Shown: positions 9,108-18,723, numbered from the stretch's first letter. The stretch: 64,000 nt of DNA from Bog-473 sp963807675 (GCA_963807675.1 CAWECP010000005.1:34141-98140); one strand, 5' to 3'. Numbers and translations are program-made. The notes: a model not told the origin generated them from the sequence alone.

Positions 9108-10307
9108 TCAGAAAACCCCGGGGACGCCGCGGCCGCGCTCGACCACCGACGTGAGGAACCTTTCGTAGCGTTCGACGAGGACCGGCCAGCGGAAGTGGCT
9201 GTCCACGAAGGCGCGGCCCCGGGCACCGAGCGTGGCGCGCAGGGTGCTATCGGCCAGCAGGCGCTGCAGCGTCGCCTCGAACTCGGGGTAGGAACTGAAC
9301 CACAGCCCTCCGCCGGATCGCTCGCAGTTCTCGCGCGTCGGCCCGCAGCTGCCGTTGACCAGCACGGGCACCTGCTCGACCCAGGCCTCGATGACCACGA
9401 TCGAGAACGACTCGAGCGCCGAGGGCGAGATCGCCACTTGCGCGTCGCGTACGATGTCCCACTTGTCGGCCTCGCCCACCGGGCCGGTCACCACGATGTC
9501 GGGGTGCGGCGGCAGCTCGAACGAGACGGGGCCCACCAGGGCCAGGGCCAGCGGGCCCGGATGGCGCTCCTTGTAGGTGGCGAAGAACGAGGCGAGCATC
9601 TTGGAGCCCTTGTGCTCGTCCACCCGCCCCACGCTGACCACATAGGGCCGGTCGCCCAGGCCCAGCACCTCGCCGCCCGGGCGGCCGGCGCCCTCCGAAT
9701 TCCCCACCCCGAGGCCGAGCACGATCTGCGGCGTCTCCGCCACCGGGTACATGCGCTCGACCAGGGTGCGCTCGGCCGCCGTGTAGAAGCAGAAGGCGTC
9801 CGCGTCGTCGAAGGTACCGCGGAACACCGAGAAGTAGAGGGCCGGTTCGTCGTGCGCGGCCGGGTGGAAGACGGCCGGCATGGGCACCCGGCCGATGGTG
9901 GCCACCGTGGGGTGGTAGAGGTACGGGCTGAAGGCGACGACGTCGGCGTCGGAGGCGCAGACGGCCTCGACCAGCTCGGTGGAGACCGGCCCGTTGTACT
10001 CGACCCACCGCTTGCCCTGGGCCCGGGTGGCCTGGCGCGGCGCCAGCCGCAGCAACCCGTCCAAGCCGTAGAAGTCGGGCAGGCGCCCCTGCGTGGTGGG
10101 GTGCCGGTGCACGGTCACGCCATGCAGCTCGGACGTCCCCGGCTCGAGCTCGTCCGCCCAGGTGTGCGGATCGAGGGCGCAGGTGGTGTGCACCTCGGTC
10201 TCCCAGTTCGTCAGGGCGCCCAGGTGCTCGGCCAGCTGGCGGACCGCGGTCTCGGCGCCACCCATGATTTGGGTGCCGTAGCGCGGGGTCACGAACGCCG
10301 CCTTCAC
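9108..10307 (-). CDS. GT4-like glycosyltransferase
   Basis: This 399-residue protein has the two-lobed GT-B layout. The N-terminal part is MKAAFVTPRYGTQIMGGAET with a glycine-rich acceptor loop. The C-terminal part contains YVVSVGRVDEHKGSKML and a nucleotide-sugar binding region AISPSALESFSIVVIEAW, equivalent to the E-x7-E motif region of family 4 retaining glycosyltransferases. The substrate cannot be read. Its GTG start overlaps the stop of the upstream glycosyltransferase (GTGA), so the genes are translationally coupled in the export operon. Confidence 0.85.
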   Translation of the reverse strand: MKAAFVTPRYGTQIMGGAETAVRQLAEHLGALTNWETEVHTTCALDPHTWADELEPGTSELHGVTVHRHPTTQGRLPDFYGLDGLLRLAPRQATRAQGKRWVEYNGPVSTELVEAVCASDADVVAFSPYLYHPTVATIGRVPMPAVFHPAAHDEPALYFSVFRGTFDDADAFCFYTAAERTLVERMYPVAETPQIVLGLGVGNSEGAGRPGGEVLGLGDRPYVVSVGRVDEHKGSKMLASFFATYKERHPGPLALALVGPVSFELPPHPDIVVTGPVGEADKWDIVRDAQVAISPSALESFSIVVIEAWVEQVPVLVNGSCGPTRENCERSGGGLWFSSYPEFEATLQRLLADSTLRATLGARGRAFVDSHFRWPVLVERYERFLTSVVERGRGVPGVF

Positions 10308-11410
10308 GGTGCGCCCACCACGCCGGCGATGACGTCGACCAGCTGCGTGGCCGCCGCGTCCGAGGAGAGCTCGGCGGCGCGCCGGTGGCCGGCCGTGATC
10401 AACCGAAGGCGCAGCACCTCGTCGGTGCAGGCCCGGTGGAGCGCCGCCGCCACGTAGGCGGGGTCGCCCGCCTCGAGCACCAGCGCCGCACCGGCCACGG
10501 TCTGCCCCACCGCGCCGGCGTCGCGCGTCAGCAACGGGAGGCCGGCCGCCATGGCCTCGACCAGGGGCACGCCGAACCCTTCGTGCACCGACAGCGAGAG
10601 GTAGGCGTCGGCCGCCGTGAAGTAGGCGGCTAGCGCCGCGTCGGACACCTCGCCGGCCAAGCGGACGGCGTCAGCCAGGCCCAGATCGACCGCGAACTCC
10701 CGGAGCGCCGTGTGGTACGAGAAGCTCGAGGTCCCTCCGACCAGGTGCAACCGGGCGACCGGGTCGTAGAGACGCCGGTACGCCCACAGCGCCTTGACCA
10801 GCTCGTGCTGGGCCTTGGACGGCACGATGCGCCCGACGAAAAGGATGTCGGCACCGCCCTGGGCGCGGCGCGAGGCGAGCTCGGCCGCCACCCGCGGGTC
10901 GGGAGTGGCGGTGACGCGCCCGTAGTCGGCCAGGACCGGCACCACCTCGGTCCGGCGGCAACCCGCTCGGTGCAGCGTCTCCTCGCTGAAGGGGCTCTTG
11001 GCCAGTCCGAGCAGCGCCACCGGCGCCAGGCGGGCCAGCTCCTCGTCGGCCCGTGCCGCCCTGGCCACGCTGTCGGGCTCCCAGCCCGCGAAGAGCTCCG
11101 GCGCGGTGAAATTGTGGAAATCGAGGATCAGCGGCAGGCCCTGCTCGGCCAGGTAGCCGGCCACCGCCGACGAGGTCGTGAACTGGTAGACGGCGACGTC
11201 GCCCGCGGTGGCGTGCTCGGGGTACATCCAGTGCTTGTACGCCGAGCCGGCCAGGTCATCGTGAATGGCTTCGGCGAAGATCTCCGAACGCCACCCGGCC
11301 CGGCGCAGCGCGTCGCGCAGGAGGAGGGTATGGGTGGCCGTGGCGTCGTGCGGGTTCAGCGTGGCGATGAACTGGTGGACGGCCACCGGCCCCCCGGCGG
11401 CGGCGCTCAC
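10304..11410 (-). CDS. GT4-like glycosyltransferase
   Basis: The product is 368 residues from the GTG at 11410, which overlaps the TGA of the preceding methyltransferase gene. It reads GPVAVHQFIATLNPHDATATH at the start, then ADILFVGRIVPSKAQHELVK and AYLSLSVHEGFGVPLVEAMA, which are the donor-binding signatures of GT4 enzymes (E-G-F-G-x-P-x-x-E). It probably adds a sugar to the polymer that the neighbouring ABC transporter exports. A longer in-frame reading upstream to 11869 has composition typical of an antisense shadow and overlaps the methyltransferase gene, so I rejected it. Confidence 0.85.
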   Translation of the reverse strand: MSAAAGGPVAVHQFIATLNPHDATATHTLLLRDALRRAGWRSEIFAEAIHDDLAGSAYKHWMYPEHATAGDVAVYQFTTSSAVAGYLAEQGLPLILDFHNFTAPELFAGWEPDSVARAARADEELARLAPVALLGLAKSPFSEETLHRAGCRRTEVVPVLADYGRVTATPDPRVAAELASRRAQGGADILFVGRIVPSKAQHELVKALWAYRRLYDPVARLHLVGGTSSFSYHTALREFAVDLGLADAVRLAGEVSDAALAAYFTAADAYLSLSVHEGFGVPLVEAMAAGLPLLTRDAGAVGQTVAGAALVLEAGDPAYVAAALHRACTDEVLRLRLITAGHRRAAELSSDAAATQLVDVIAGVVGAP

Positions 11411-12408
11411 CGCTGGAACGGCGAAAGAACGCTGGAGCGGACGGCGACAACGAGGTAGTCGGCGTCCGCGGGACCCATCTGGACATCGGCCTCGTAGCCG
11501 CTCTGGCCCAGCAGGTGCACCCACGACTCGGGCCGCAACGGCCGGCCCGCCGCGAGATCCGCCTCGACCGGCGCATCGGCACCCTCCCAGGTCGCCTGCG
11601 TGACCGAGTGGACGACCAGCGTCCCGCCGGGGGCGAGCCGCGTGCCGATCGCGTTCAGGACGTGCGCCCGTTGACCACCGGACATGCCCTCGACCAGCCC
11701 GCTGAGCACCACGCCGCCCAGGCCCGCCGCGGCCACGGCGCGCAGGTGCGCGTCGAGGCTCTCGTGACGGACGTCGAGCGAGCTCAGCTCGGCCGCGTCC
11801 ACCACGTGGGCCCGGGGGTCGATTCCGTACGCGTCGCCGCCGGCCTCCACCATGCGGCGGACCAACCAACCGTCACCACACGCCGCATGAACCACGCGGC
11901 CCGGAACCTTGGCCACCGCCGCGGCGGCCGGGTCGGCCCACCAGGTGCCAGGCCCGCTCAACCCGCTCAACTCGACCACGCCCGCCGCCGGCACGCGCTG
12001 CGTGTCCATCCGGCGCTCGAGCTCCTGCAGGCGGTCGTCGACGATGTGCAGGGCGCGGCTCACCGCCGACGCCGACTGGCTCATCTGGTGGGTGAGCCAC
12101 CCCACGTACCACAGCAGGAGCGAGCGCATCCCCTTCTTGACGTAGGCACCGGCGGCGCGCTCGGACTCCACGGGCACCACAGGGTCGATGAACGTGGCGG
12201 CGTCGACCATGCGCAGCGCGTCGCCCAGGTCACCACCCCGACCGGCCACGGGGGAATGGGCCAGGAAGAGCTCGTCGAGCTCGCGCTCGAGCTTGGGCGG
12301 CAGGTCGCCCGACGCGCGGCGGAGCCGCACCTCCTCGGCGATCTCGGCCATGACCTGCTGCACGTAGGCCTGCGGGTCTGCGGGCAACGTCGCCTCGGTG
12401 TCGCTCAT
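11407..12408 (-). CDS. SAM-dependent methyltransferase of the glycan operon
   Basis: The 333-residue protein has an N-terminal helical region (~1-120, heptad-like around HIVDDRLQELERRMDTQ) and a C-terminal methyltransferase fold. Motif I is degenerate but visible as RVVHAACGDGWLVRRMVEAG, with YGIDPR as the acidic end of beta-2 and LAPGGTLVVHS later. In Wzm/Wzt-type systems a methyltransferase with a coiled coil often caps the growing polysaccharide and so sets its length; the helical region plus the place next to a Wzt with a C-terminal domain makes that role attractive here, as inference only. It starts 14 bases after the ATPase gene. Confidence 0.7.
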   Translation of the reverse strand: MSDTEATLPADPQAYVQQVMAEIAEEVRLRRASGDLPPKLERELDELFLAHSPVAGRGGDLGDALRMVDAATFIDPVVPVESERAAGAYVKKGMRSLLLWYVGWLTHQMSQSASAVSRALHIVDDRLQELERRMDTQRVPAAGVVELSGLSGPGTWWADPAAAAVAKVPGRVVHAACGDGWLVRRMVEAGGDAYGIDPRAHVVDAAELSSLDVRHESLDAHLRAVAAAGLGGVVLSGLVEGMSGGQRAHVLNAIGTRLAPGGTLVVHSVTQATWEGADAPVEADLAAGRPLRPESWVHLLGQSGYEADVQMGPADADYLVVAVRSSVLSPFQR

Positions 12409-12422
12409 GGTGCGAGGCCTGC

Positions 12423-13712
12423 TCAGAACGGCTGCGCCAGCGCGGCCGAGGTGTCGACGTGACTGTCGCCCTCGGTCGAGATTAACGCGGCATGCATGTC
12501 CAACCGGATCATGCCGGTGACCTTGGTCGGGTTCATCACCTCGAAGGTCCCCGCGTTCTCCTGCCAGTCGTAGAGGACGCCACTCCGGCTCTGGAGTCCG
12601 AGGGCGAAGGAGAACGAGCCGTCGAGAAGCGGCACCCCCACGATCCCGAAGTGCATGACGCTCGTGCCGCGGGGGGCATCGATAGACACCCCGATGATGG
12701 AGGTGTCGGTGCGCATGATCGTGTTGCTCTTTTCGTCACGGATCTCGAGCGAGAACACGACGTCCTCGGTCGGGTAGAGCGCTTCGAACTCCACCCGTAT
12801 GGTGAGGTCGTCACCCGTCCGCATGTAGGGCACGTTGTTGTCACCCGAGTAGACACGGTGCACGGAGCGGAACCGGACCGGGCGCTCGGCGTCGGGCAAC
12901 GAATCCATTGCCCCGGGCGTCGGGATCGCGGGCACGGCGACGATGGTCGGGTCGACGATCGACATGCCGGCCCCCTCGGCCATCAGGCCCTCCCGGAAGA
13001 TCCGGGTCGCCTCGCCAGGCTCCGCCTCGGCGATCAGCTTACCGTGACTGAGCACGATCCCCCGGTCACAGATGCTGCGCACGGTGTCGGGCGAGTGCGT
13101 CACCAAAATGATGGTCCGCCCATCGTCCTGGAACTCGTTGATCCTGTCCATGCACTTGCGTTGGAAGCGCTCGTCGCCCACAGCAAGCACCTCGTCGATC
13201 ACGAGGACGTCGGGATCCACATTGACGGCGACCGCGAACCCCAGCCGGATGTACATGCCCGACGAGTAGAACTTCACGGGGCCGTCGATGAACTCCTCGA
13301 GCTCCGAGAAGTCCACGATGGCGTCGAAGACCCTGTCGACGTCGCGCTTGGACATGCCGAGCAGCGAGCCGTTCAGGTAGACGTTCTCCCTGCCGGTCAG
13401 GTCCTGCTGGAAGCCGGCACCCAGCTCCAGGAGCCCCGCCAGCTTGCCCCGCACGGCGACCTCGCCGGTCGTGGGCTGGAGCACGCCACAGATGCACTTG
13501 AGCAGGGTCGACTTGCCCGAGCCATTGCGTCCGAGGATGCCGACGGTCTCACCCTCCTTGACGGTGAGGGACACCCCGTGGAGCGCCCAGAAGTCGTCGG
13601 TCTGCTTGCGCTTCCCGCCGTGGATGATGCGCTCCTTGAACGAGTTGTACTGGCCGTGGGCCAGCCGGAAGCGCTTGGAGACGTCGCGCACGTCGACGGC
13701 GAAGTCGCTCAC
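12423..13712 (-). CDS. wzt: Wzt-type ABC transporter ATPase with C-terminal glycan-recognition domain
   Basis: 429 residues. The nucleotide-binding domain has Walker A GRNGSGKST at 61-69, the shortened signature region FYSSGMYIRLGFAVAV usual for polysaccharide ABC exporters, and Walker B DVLVIDEVLAVGD. Residues ~280-425 form an extra beta-rich domain (VRFRSVHRVYSGDN, then FSLEIRDEKSNTIMRTDTSI) that matches the Wzt C-terminal domain, which in O-antigen systems recognises the modified non-reducing end of the glycan. It works with the permease at 13716-14738, 3 bases upstream. The GTG start at 13712 is followed at once by conserved MSDFAVDVRDVSKRFRL. Confidence 0.9.
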   Translation of the reverse strand: MSDFAVDVRDVSKRFRLAHGQYNSFKERIIHGGKRKQTDDFWALHGVSLTVKEGETVGILGRNGSGKSTLLKCICGVLQPTTGEVAVRGKLAGLLELGAGFQQDLTGRENVYLNGSLLGMSKRDVDRVFDAIVDFSELEEFIDGPVKFYSSGMYIRLGFAVAVNVDPDVLVIDEVLAVGDERFQRKCMDRINEFQDDGRTIILVTHSPDTVRSICDRGIVLSHGKLIAEAEPGEATRIFREGLMAEGAGMSIVDPTIVAVPAIPTPGAMDSLPDAERPVRFRSVHRVYSGDNNVPYMRTGDDLTIRVEFEALYPTEDVVFSLEIRDEKSNTIMRTDTSIIGVSIDAPRGTSVMHFGIVGVPLLDGSFSFALGLQSRSGVLYDWQENAGTFEVMNPTKVTGMIRLDMHAALISTEGDSHVDTSAALAQPF

Positions 13713-13715
13713 CGC

Positions 13716-14738
13716 TCAGAGCTCCTCGGCGAAGTTGCCCTCGAGGCGACCGAACACGGCGAGGGCAACCAGGAAGAAGATGAGGGAGAGGACCAGCACG
13801 GCGAGCACCAGGACGGCGTACCAGACGTACCCCTGGGTCGGGAGGACCTGGGTGGTGACGCCCTGGATGGCAACGACGGGGTGTGCGTAGAGGCAGCGTT
13901 GGAAGCTCAACACCAGCGGTGTCACGGGGTTGAGAAAATAGATCCACGTGAGCCCCTGAGGGCCTAGCTTTTTCTCAATGGTCCAGTACGGGTAGACGAT
14001 CGGGCAGGCCCAGAACCAGGCCGTGAGGACCACCTCGATCAGGTGCTGCGTGTCGCGCAGGTAGACGTTGACCGACGACAGCAAGATGCTCAGGCCGGAG
14101 GCCAGGATCACGCCCGTGATGAGAGCGACGACGAGGAGCGGGAAGTATTTGAGGTCCGGTGGCGCCTTCAGCACGACCATGAAGATCACCATGACGATGC
14201 TCTGGAAGAAGAAGAAGACGCAGGCAGAGCCGACGGCCGCCAAGGCCAGGATCTCGCGTGGGAACGACAGCTTCTTGACGAGGCCGCCGTTGTTCACCAC
14301 GACCCCGGTCCCGGTGAGGACACCCAGAGAGAAGAGGTTCCACAACAGGAGCCCGGCAAACAGGAAGATCACGAAGTTGGGCATCTTGTTGCCCAGGACG
14401 ACGCTGAACACGAAGAAGTAGATGGCCAGCGTCATGGCGGGAGCCACCATCGACCACACGAGCCCGAGGACGGAGTTCTTGTACTTGACCTTGATTTCGG
14501 TGCGGACGAGGTAGATCAGGAGCTCGCGGGAGAGCCAGATTTCGCGCAGGCGCTTGCGCACGCTGATCGTCGGGGTGACGATGCGCGTGATGTCGCCGCG
14601 GCGTGCCGCCCGCGGGCTGACGCCGACTGCTCGGGCGGCCATCGGTGTCTCGTCGGCCACCCTCCGCTCGGCCACCTCGTGGAACGTTCGATCAGCCTGA
14701 TCGGCGTCCGACGAGGAAGCCGGGATGTCCAGCGCCAT
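13716..14738 (-). CDS. wzm: Wzm-type ABC-2 polysaccharide permease
   Basis: 340 residues with a hydrophilic N-terminal tail of ~85 residues and six hydrophobic segments. The motif LIYLVRTEIKVKYKNSVLGL before the first membrane segment and WFWACPIVYPYWTIEKKLGP near the end are typical of ABC-2 permeases for O-antigen, teichoic acid or similar polymers. The ATG at 14738 follows the clpP stop by two bases. It forms the membrane pore for lipid-linked glycan flipped across the cytoplasmic membrane with the downstream ATPase. Confidence 0.88.
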   Translation of the reverse strand: MALDIPASSSDADQADRTFHEVAERRVADETPMAARAVGVSPRAARRGDITRIVTPTISVRKRLREIWLSRELLIYLVRTEIKVKYKNSVLGLVWSMVAPAMTLAIYFFVFSVVLGNKMPNFVIFLFAGLLLWNLFSLGVLTGTGVVVNNGGLVKKLSFPREILALAAVGSACVFFFFQSIVMVIFMVVLKAPPDLKYFPLLVVALITGVILASGLSILLSSVNVYLRDTQHLIEVVLTAWFWACPIVYPYWTIEKKLGPQGLTWIYFLNPVTPLVLSFQRCLYAHPVVAIQGVTTQVLPTQGYVWYAVLVLAVLVLSLIFFLVALAVFGRLEGNFAEEL

Positions 14739-14740
14739 GC

Positions 14741-15370
14741 CTACGCGGCCCCTGCTGCCGCAGTGGCCGTCGAGCGGTCGATGACCTGGTCGATGAAGCC
14801 GTACTCGAGCGCCTCCTCCGCCGTGAACCAGCGATCGCGGTCGGAGTCCGTCTCGATCCGCTCGAGGGTCTGACCCGTGTGGAAGGCGATGCGCTCGGCC
14901 ATCATCCTCTTGAGGTAGATGATCTGCTCCGCCTGGATGGCGATGTCGGCCGCCTGGCCCTGCATGGAGCCCGACGGCTGGTGCATCAGGATGCGCGAGT
15001 GGGGCAGGGCGTAGCGCTTGCCCGGGGCACCGGCGCACAGCAGGAACTGGCCCATGCTGGCCGCCAGGCCGACGCAGATGGTGGAGACGTCGGGCCGCAC
15101 GTACTGCATGGTGTCGTAGATGGCCAGCCCGTCGGTGACCGAGCCACCCGGGGAGTTGATGTAGAGCGAGATGTCCTTGTCGGGGTCCTCCGCCTCGAGC
15201 AGGACCAGCTGGGCGCACACCAAGTTGGCGGTGACCTGGTCGATGGCGCTCCCGATGAAGACGATGCGCTCTTTGAGCAGCCGCTGGAAAATGTCGCCGG
15301 AGGAATCGAACCCACCACCGGGCCCGGCGGCCACAATTTGGGGGGACGGAGAATGCGTTGGGCATGTCAC
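14741..15370 (-). CDS. clpP: ATP-dependent Clp protease proteolytic subunit
   Basis: The product of ~209 residues is a serine peptidase that forms the ClpP barrel with Clp ATPases. The catalytic serine is in GLAASMGQFLL, the histidine in ILMHQPSGSMQGQA, and the aspartate region is DRDRWFTAEEALEYGFID. The conserved core begins DIFQRLLKERIVFIGSAID. Starts are possible at 15370 (GTG) or 15406 (ATG); I give the shorter since the region before it does not resemble ClpP. It heads the glycan-export operon and is divergent from the tRNA-Leu. Actinobacteria usually have clpP1-clpP2 pairs with clpX; a lone copy before an ABC exporter suggests a third, specialised ClpP. Confidence 0.88.
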   Translation of the reverse strand: MTCPTHSPSPQIVAAGPGGGFDSSGDIFQRLLKERIVFIGSAIDQVTANLVCAQLVLLEAEDPDKDISLYINSPGGSVTDGLAIYDTMQYVRPDVSTICVGLAASMGQFLLCAGAPGKRYALPHSRILMHQPSGSMQGQAADIAIQAEQIIYLKRMMAERIAFHTGQTLERIETDSDRDRWFTAEEALEYGFIDQVIDRSTATAAAGAA

Positions 15371-15442
15371 GAGGCTAGTTGCCGCCGGGCCCAGCCGTCG
15401 GCACATGGTCGTACACTCCCTGCTCAACCGCACTGCGGTGCC

Positions 15443-15532
<90 letters not shown>

Positions 15533-15672
15533 CCCGACGGCGCGCCGGTGCTGCGCCGGCCGTCGCCGGACGCCATGCCCACGTGCCCGCAAGGTGGACT
15601 GCTACCTTCGCCGGGCATGCGCAGGACGCCGGCCTCGGCGCGGAGCACGGGGCTGCCGGGACTGCCCGTCCG

Positions 15673-17547
15673 GTGAGCGACGCCGCAGGAGGCCGGCGGC
15701 TCGACGACGCCGACCGCGACCCGGGCCAGCCGACGGAGCCGGCCACCCCGGCGGACCGGGCCGGCCGCGACCGCCGCAGCAGCCCGACACCCGCCTGGGT
15801 CCCCGTCGTGCTGGTCGCCGTCGTCTACGCGGCGTTGTCGGCCTTCGCCAACGGGAGCGCCTGGGCCCACGGCGTCGCCCACACCCTCCAGACCTCGGGC
15901 GGCAACGACGTGGGCGAGGAGGTCTGGTTCCTGGCCGAGACGCCCTGGATCCTCCTGCACGGGCACAACCCGTTCGCCAACGACTGGTTGAACGCGCCGG
16001 TCGGCGTCGACCTGATGGACAACACGACGATGCCGGTCCTCGGGATGCTGTTCGCCCCCGTCACCCTGCTGTTCGGTCCGGTGGCCACCTTCAATGTCGT
16101 CCTGGACGTGTCCATCTGGGCCTCGGCCATGTCGTTCTTCCTCATGGCCCGCCGGTTCGTGCGGTGGTGGCCCGCCGCCTTCGTCGGCGGCCTGCTCTAC
16201 GGGTTCTCCCCCTACACGGCCGCCGTCGGCAACGGCCACCTGTTCCTGCTCTTCCAGGCCGCCCCGCCGCTCATCATCCTGTTCCTGGACCGATTCCTCC
16301 GGTCCGACACGGCGTCGCCCTGGTGGGCCGGCTTCTGGGTCGGCGCCTGCTACGTCGTGCAGTTCTACGTCTCGACCGAGGCGTTCGCCTGCCTGGTGGT
16401 CATGACGCTGTGGGCGGTGGTCCTGGCATTGGCCTACGTGCTGTGGCGGCGGCCGGCGGTCGACTGGCCGCGGCTGGCCCGCCTCGGCGCCTGTGCCGCC
16501 GCCGTCGTCGTGCTCTTCACCGGCTACGCCGCCTGGACGGCGGTCGACGGCCCGGAGCACGTCAACGGCCCGGTGCAGTCCCTCAGCGCGACCGCCGGCC
16601 AGTCCACCGACCCGGTGGGGCTGGTGGTGCCGACGCTCAACCAGCGCTTCACCCTCGGCCATACCGCGCTGGGCAACACCTTGGTGGCGGCGCGCGACCC
16701 GCAATGGCACCTCGTCTTGGACTCGCTGATCGAGAACGGCACCTACGTCGGCGTCCCCCTCCTGGTCGCGCTGGTGGTGGCGGTGGCCGTGCTCCGCCGG
16801 CGCCGGCTCGTCCAGTTCAGCGCGATCATGGGCGCCAGCGCGCTCGTGGTGTCGATGGGCACGCGCCTGCACGTCGGCGGTCACCGCACCCCGATCCGGC
16901 TCCCCTTCATCGTCTTCACGCACCTGCCCCTGTTCGACAGCAGCGTCGCCGCGCGCTGGATCACCTACTTCTGGCTGTTCGCCGCGCTCATCCTCGCCGT
17001 GACGATCGACGCCGTCCGCACCCGCCTGACCGCACGCACCCCGAGGGGCAGCGGGTTGGCCGCGCTCGGCGTGTGCACGCTGCTCGCCGCGTGCGTGCTC
17101 GTCCCCCTGGTCCCGGCCTGGCCCTACGCGTCGGCGTCGGTGCGCGTGCCGGCCTGGTTCACCGGCGCCGCCCGCTCCCTCCCCCTGGGCACCACCGTCG
17201 TCGTCTACCCGTGGGCCAGCCCGTCGGACTCCTCCGCCATGGTGTGGCAGGCCGAGTCGGATCTCCGTTTCAAAATGCCCGGCGGCTACGGCATCTTCGC
17301 CAACCCGGCGGGCACCATCGCCCTCGGCGGGCAGATCACGCCGCTCGAGGCGACCTTGACGGCGTGCGAGGCGGGCACCATGCCGACCCTCTCCCCCGCC
17401 GCCGTGCGCTCCCAATTGCACGCCGTGGGTGCCAGCCTGGTGGTGGTCGCCCCGGGCGCGCCGGGCGCGCCGTGCGCGCGGCACATCCTCGAAGGGGCCC
17501 TGGGTCCGCCCGAGAACACCGCGGGCGTGATGCTCTGGCGCGTGTAG
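15673..17547 (+). CDS. Large polytopic membrane protein, GT-C-like
   Basis: 624 residues from the GTG at 15673, with a proline- and charge-rich N-terminus of ~50 residues, about ten membrane segments, and a ~150-residue C-terminal extracytoplasmic part. The first loop contains GEEVWFLAETPWILLHGHNP and NAPVGVDLMDNTTMPVLGM, the layout of GT-C-type membrane enzymes. It is clearly related to the frameshifted gene at 33174-35190, which has the parallel motif HLHNPFFSGVVNVPDGAN. The exact substrate is unknown; a role in cell-wall glycolipid synthesis is the best guess. The frame stays open back into the tRNA, so the start was set at the first GTG before the conserved part. Confidence 0.7.
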   Translation: MSDAAGGRRLDDADRDPGQPTEPATPADRAGRDRRSSPTPAWVPVVLVAVVYAALSAFANGSAWAHGVAHTLQTSGGNDVGEEVWFLAETPWILLHGHNPFANDWLNAPVGVDLMDNTTMPVLGMLFAPVTLLFGPVATFNVVLDVSIWASAMSFFLMARRFVRWWPAAFVGGLLYGFSPYTAAVGNGHLFLLFQAAPPLIILFLDRFLRSDTASPWWAGFWVGACYVVQFYVSTEAFACLVVMTLWAVVLALAYVLWRRPAVDWPRLARLGACAAAVVVLFTGYAAWTAVDGPEHVNGPVQSLSATAGQSTDPVGLVVPTLNQRFTLGHTALGNTLVAARDPQWHLVLDSLIENGTYVGVPLLVALVVAVAVLRRRRLVQFSAIMGASALVVSMGTRLHVGGHRTPIRLPFIVFTHLPLFDSSVAARWITYFWLFAALILAVTIDAVRTRLTARTPRGSGLAALGVCTLLAACVLVPLVPAWPYASASVRVPAWFTGAARSLPLGTTVVVYPWASPSDSSAMVWQAESDLRFKMPGGYGIFANPAGTIALGGQITPLEATLTACEAGTMPTLSPAAVRSQLHAVGASLVVVAPGAPGAPCARHILEGALGPPENTAGVMLWRV

Positions 17548-17587
17548 GCCCGGCAGCGACGGCGGCCGTGGCGCTAGCTTCGCCCGG

Positions 17588-18607
17588 ATGCCCCACCTCG
17601 TCGCCGCGCCGGACAAATTCCGCGGCACGGCCTCCTCCGCCGAGGTGGCGGCGGCCGCGGCGGGCGCGGCGCGCGGCGCGGGATGGACGGCGGACGAGAT
17701 CCCGATGTCCGACGGCGGCGAGGGGCTGCTCGACGCGCTCGGCGGCTCGCGGCACGTCTCGACGGTGACGGGCCCCTTGGGCGCGCCCGTCGAGGCCGAG
17801 TGGCGGCTGCTCGAGGACGGCACGGCGGTCCTCGAGATGTCACAAGCGGCCGGGCGCACCCTGGTGCCGCGGCCGCGGGGCGACGATCCCGTGCGCGCCG
17901 GCACCGCCGGCGTGGGGCAGCTCCTGCTGGCCGCCCGCGCCGCCGGTGCCCGCCGCATCGTCGTCGGCTGCGGCGGCTCGGCCACCACGGACGGCGGTTG
18001 GGATGCCTTCGAGGCCGTGGGCTCGCCCGGCGCGCTCGCCGGCGTCGAGGTCGTGGTGGCCTGCGACGTGACGACCCGCTTCACCGACGCCGCTGCCCTG
18101 TTCGGGCCCCAGAAGGGGGCCACCGGGGAGCAGGTGGCCCTGCTGACGGCGCGCCTGGCCGAGGTGGCGGCGCGCTACCGGGAGCTGACCGGGATCGACG
18201 TCACCACGGTGCCCGGCGCGGGCGCGGCCGGCGGGCTGGCCGGGGGGTTGCTGGCGCTCGGGGCCCACATCGAGCCCGGCTTCGACCTCGTGGCCGGCCT
18301 GGTCGGCCTGGCCCGCCGTCTCGAGCGGGCCGACCTGGCCGTCACCGGCGAGGGCCACCTCGACCCACCTTCCTTCCGGGGCAAGGTGCCCGGCGGCGTG
18401 CTCGAGCTGTGCCGGCGCCGGCCGGGTGGGCCGCTGCCCGTTCTCTGCATCGTTGGCGCGTCGGACCGCTCCCTGCTGGCCTCGCCCCCCGCGGGCCTGG
18501 AGGTGGTCAGCCTGACCGCCCGCTTCGGCCGCGAGCGCTCCCGGGGAGAGACGGTCGCGCTGATCGGCGAGGTGACGGCCGAGGCGCTGGCCCGGTTTTG
18601 CCCCTGA
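17588..18607 (+). CDS. Glycerate kinase (GlxK/GarK family)
   Basis: 339 residues. The signatures APDKFRGTASSAEVA at the N-terminus, MSDGGEGLLDAL, RRIVVGCGGSATTDGGWDAF and VPGAGAAGGLAGGLLALGA are those of the type-1 glycerate kinase family, which phosphorylates D-glycerate to 2- or 3-phosphoglycerate in glyoxylate or serine metabolism. Family members are usually 370-390 residues, so this is slightly short, with the shortening spread over loops. It stands alone between the membrane protein and an SDR gene, 40 bases after the former. Confidence 0.85.
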   Translation: MPHLVAAPDKFRGTASSAEVAAAAAGAARGAGWTADEIPMSDGGEGLLDALGGSRHVSTVTGPLGAPVEAEWRLLEDGTAVLEMSQAAGRTLVPRPRGDDPVRAGTAGVGQLLLAARAAGARRIVVGCGGSATTDGGWDAFEAVGSPGALAGVEVVVACDVTTRFTDAAALFGPQKGATGEQVALLTARLAEVAARYRELTGIDVTTVPGAGAAGGLAGGLLALGAHIEPGFDLVAGLVGLARRLERADLAVTGEGHLDPPSFRGKVPGGVLELCRRRPGGPLPVLCIVGASDRSLLASPPAGLEVVSLTARFGRERSRGETVALIGEVTAEALARFCP

Positions 18608-18662
18608 CCGGGCCGATCAGCCACACTGCGAGGCCGCACGGCGGGCCGGAGGCCCCCACGGG

Positions 18663-18687
18663 CCGGTCCCCTCCCCTTCGGGACCGG
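18663..18687 (+). terminator. GC-rich stem-loop between glycerate kinase and SDR genes
   Basis: CCGGTCCC (18663-18670) pairs perfectly with GGGACCGG (18680-18687) around a 9-base loop. It lies 55 bases after the glycerate kinase stop and before the SDR ribosome binding site GGGAGG at 18711. No T run follows, so it would act as an intrinsic terminator only in the U-tract-independent way proposed for actinobacteria. Confidence 0.5.
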
Positions 18688-18723
18688 TTGCGCACGACAC
18701 GACGGACACAGGGAGGCATCAGC

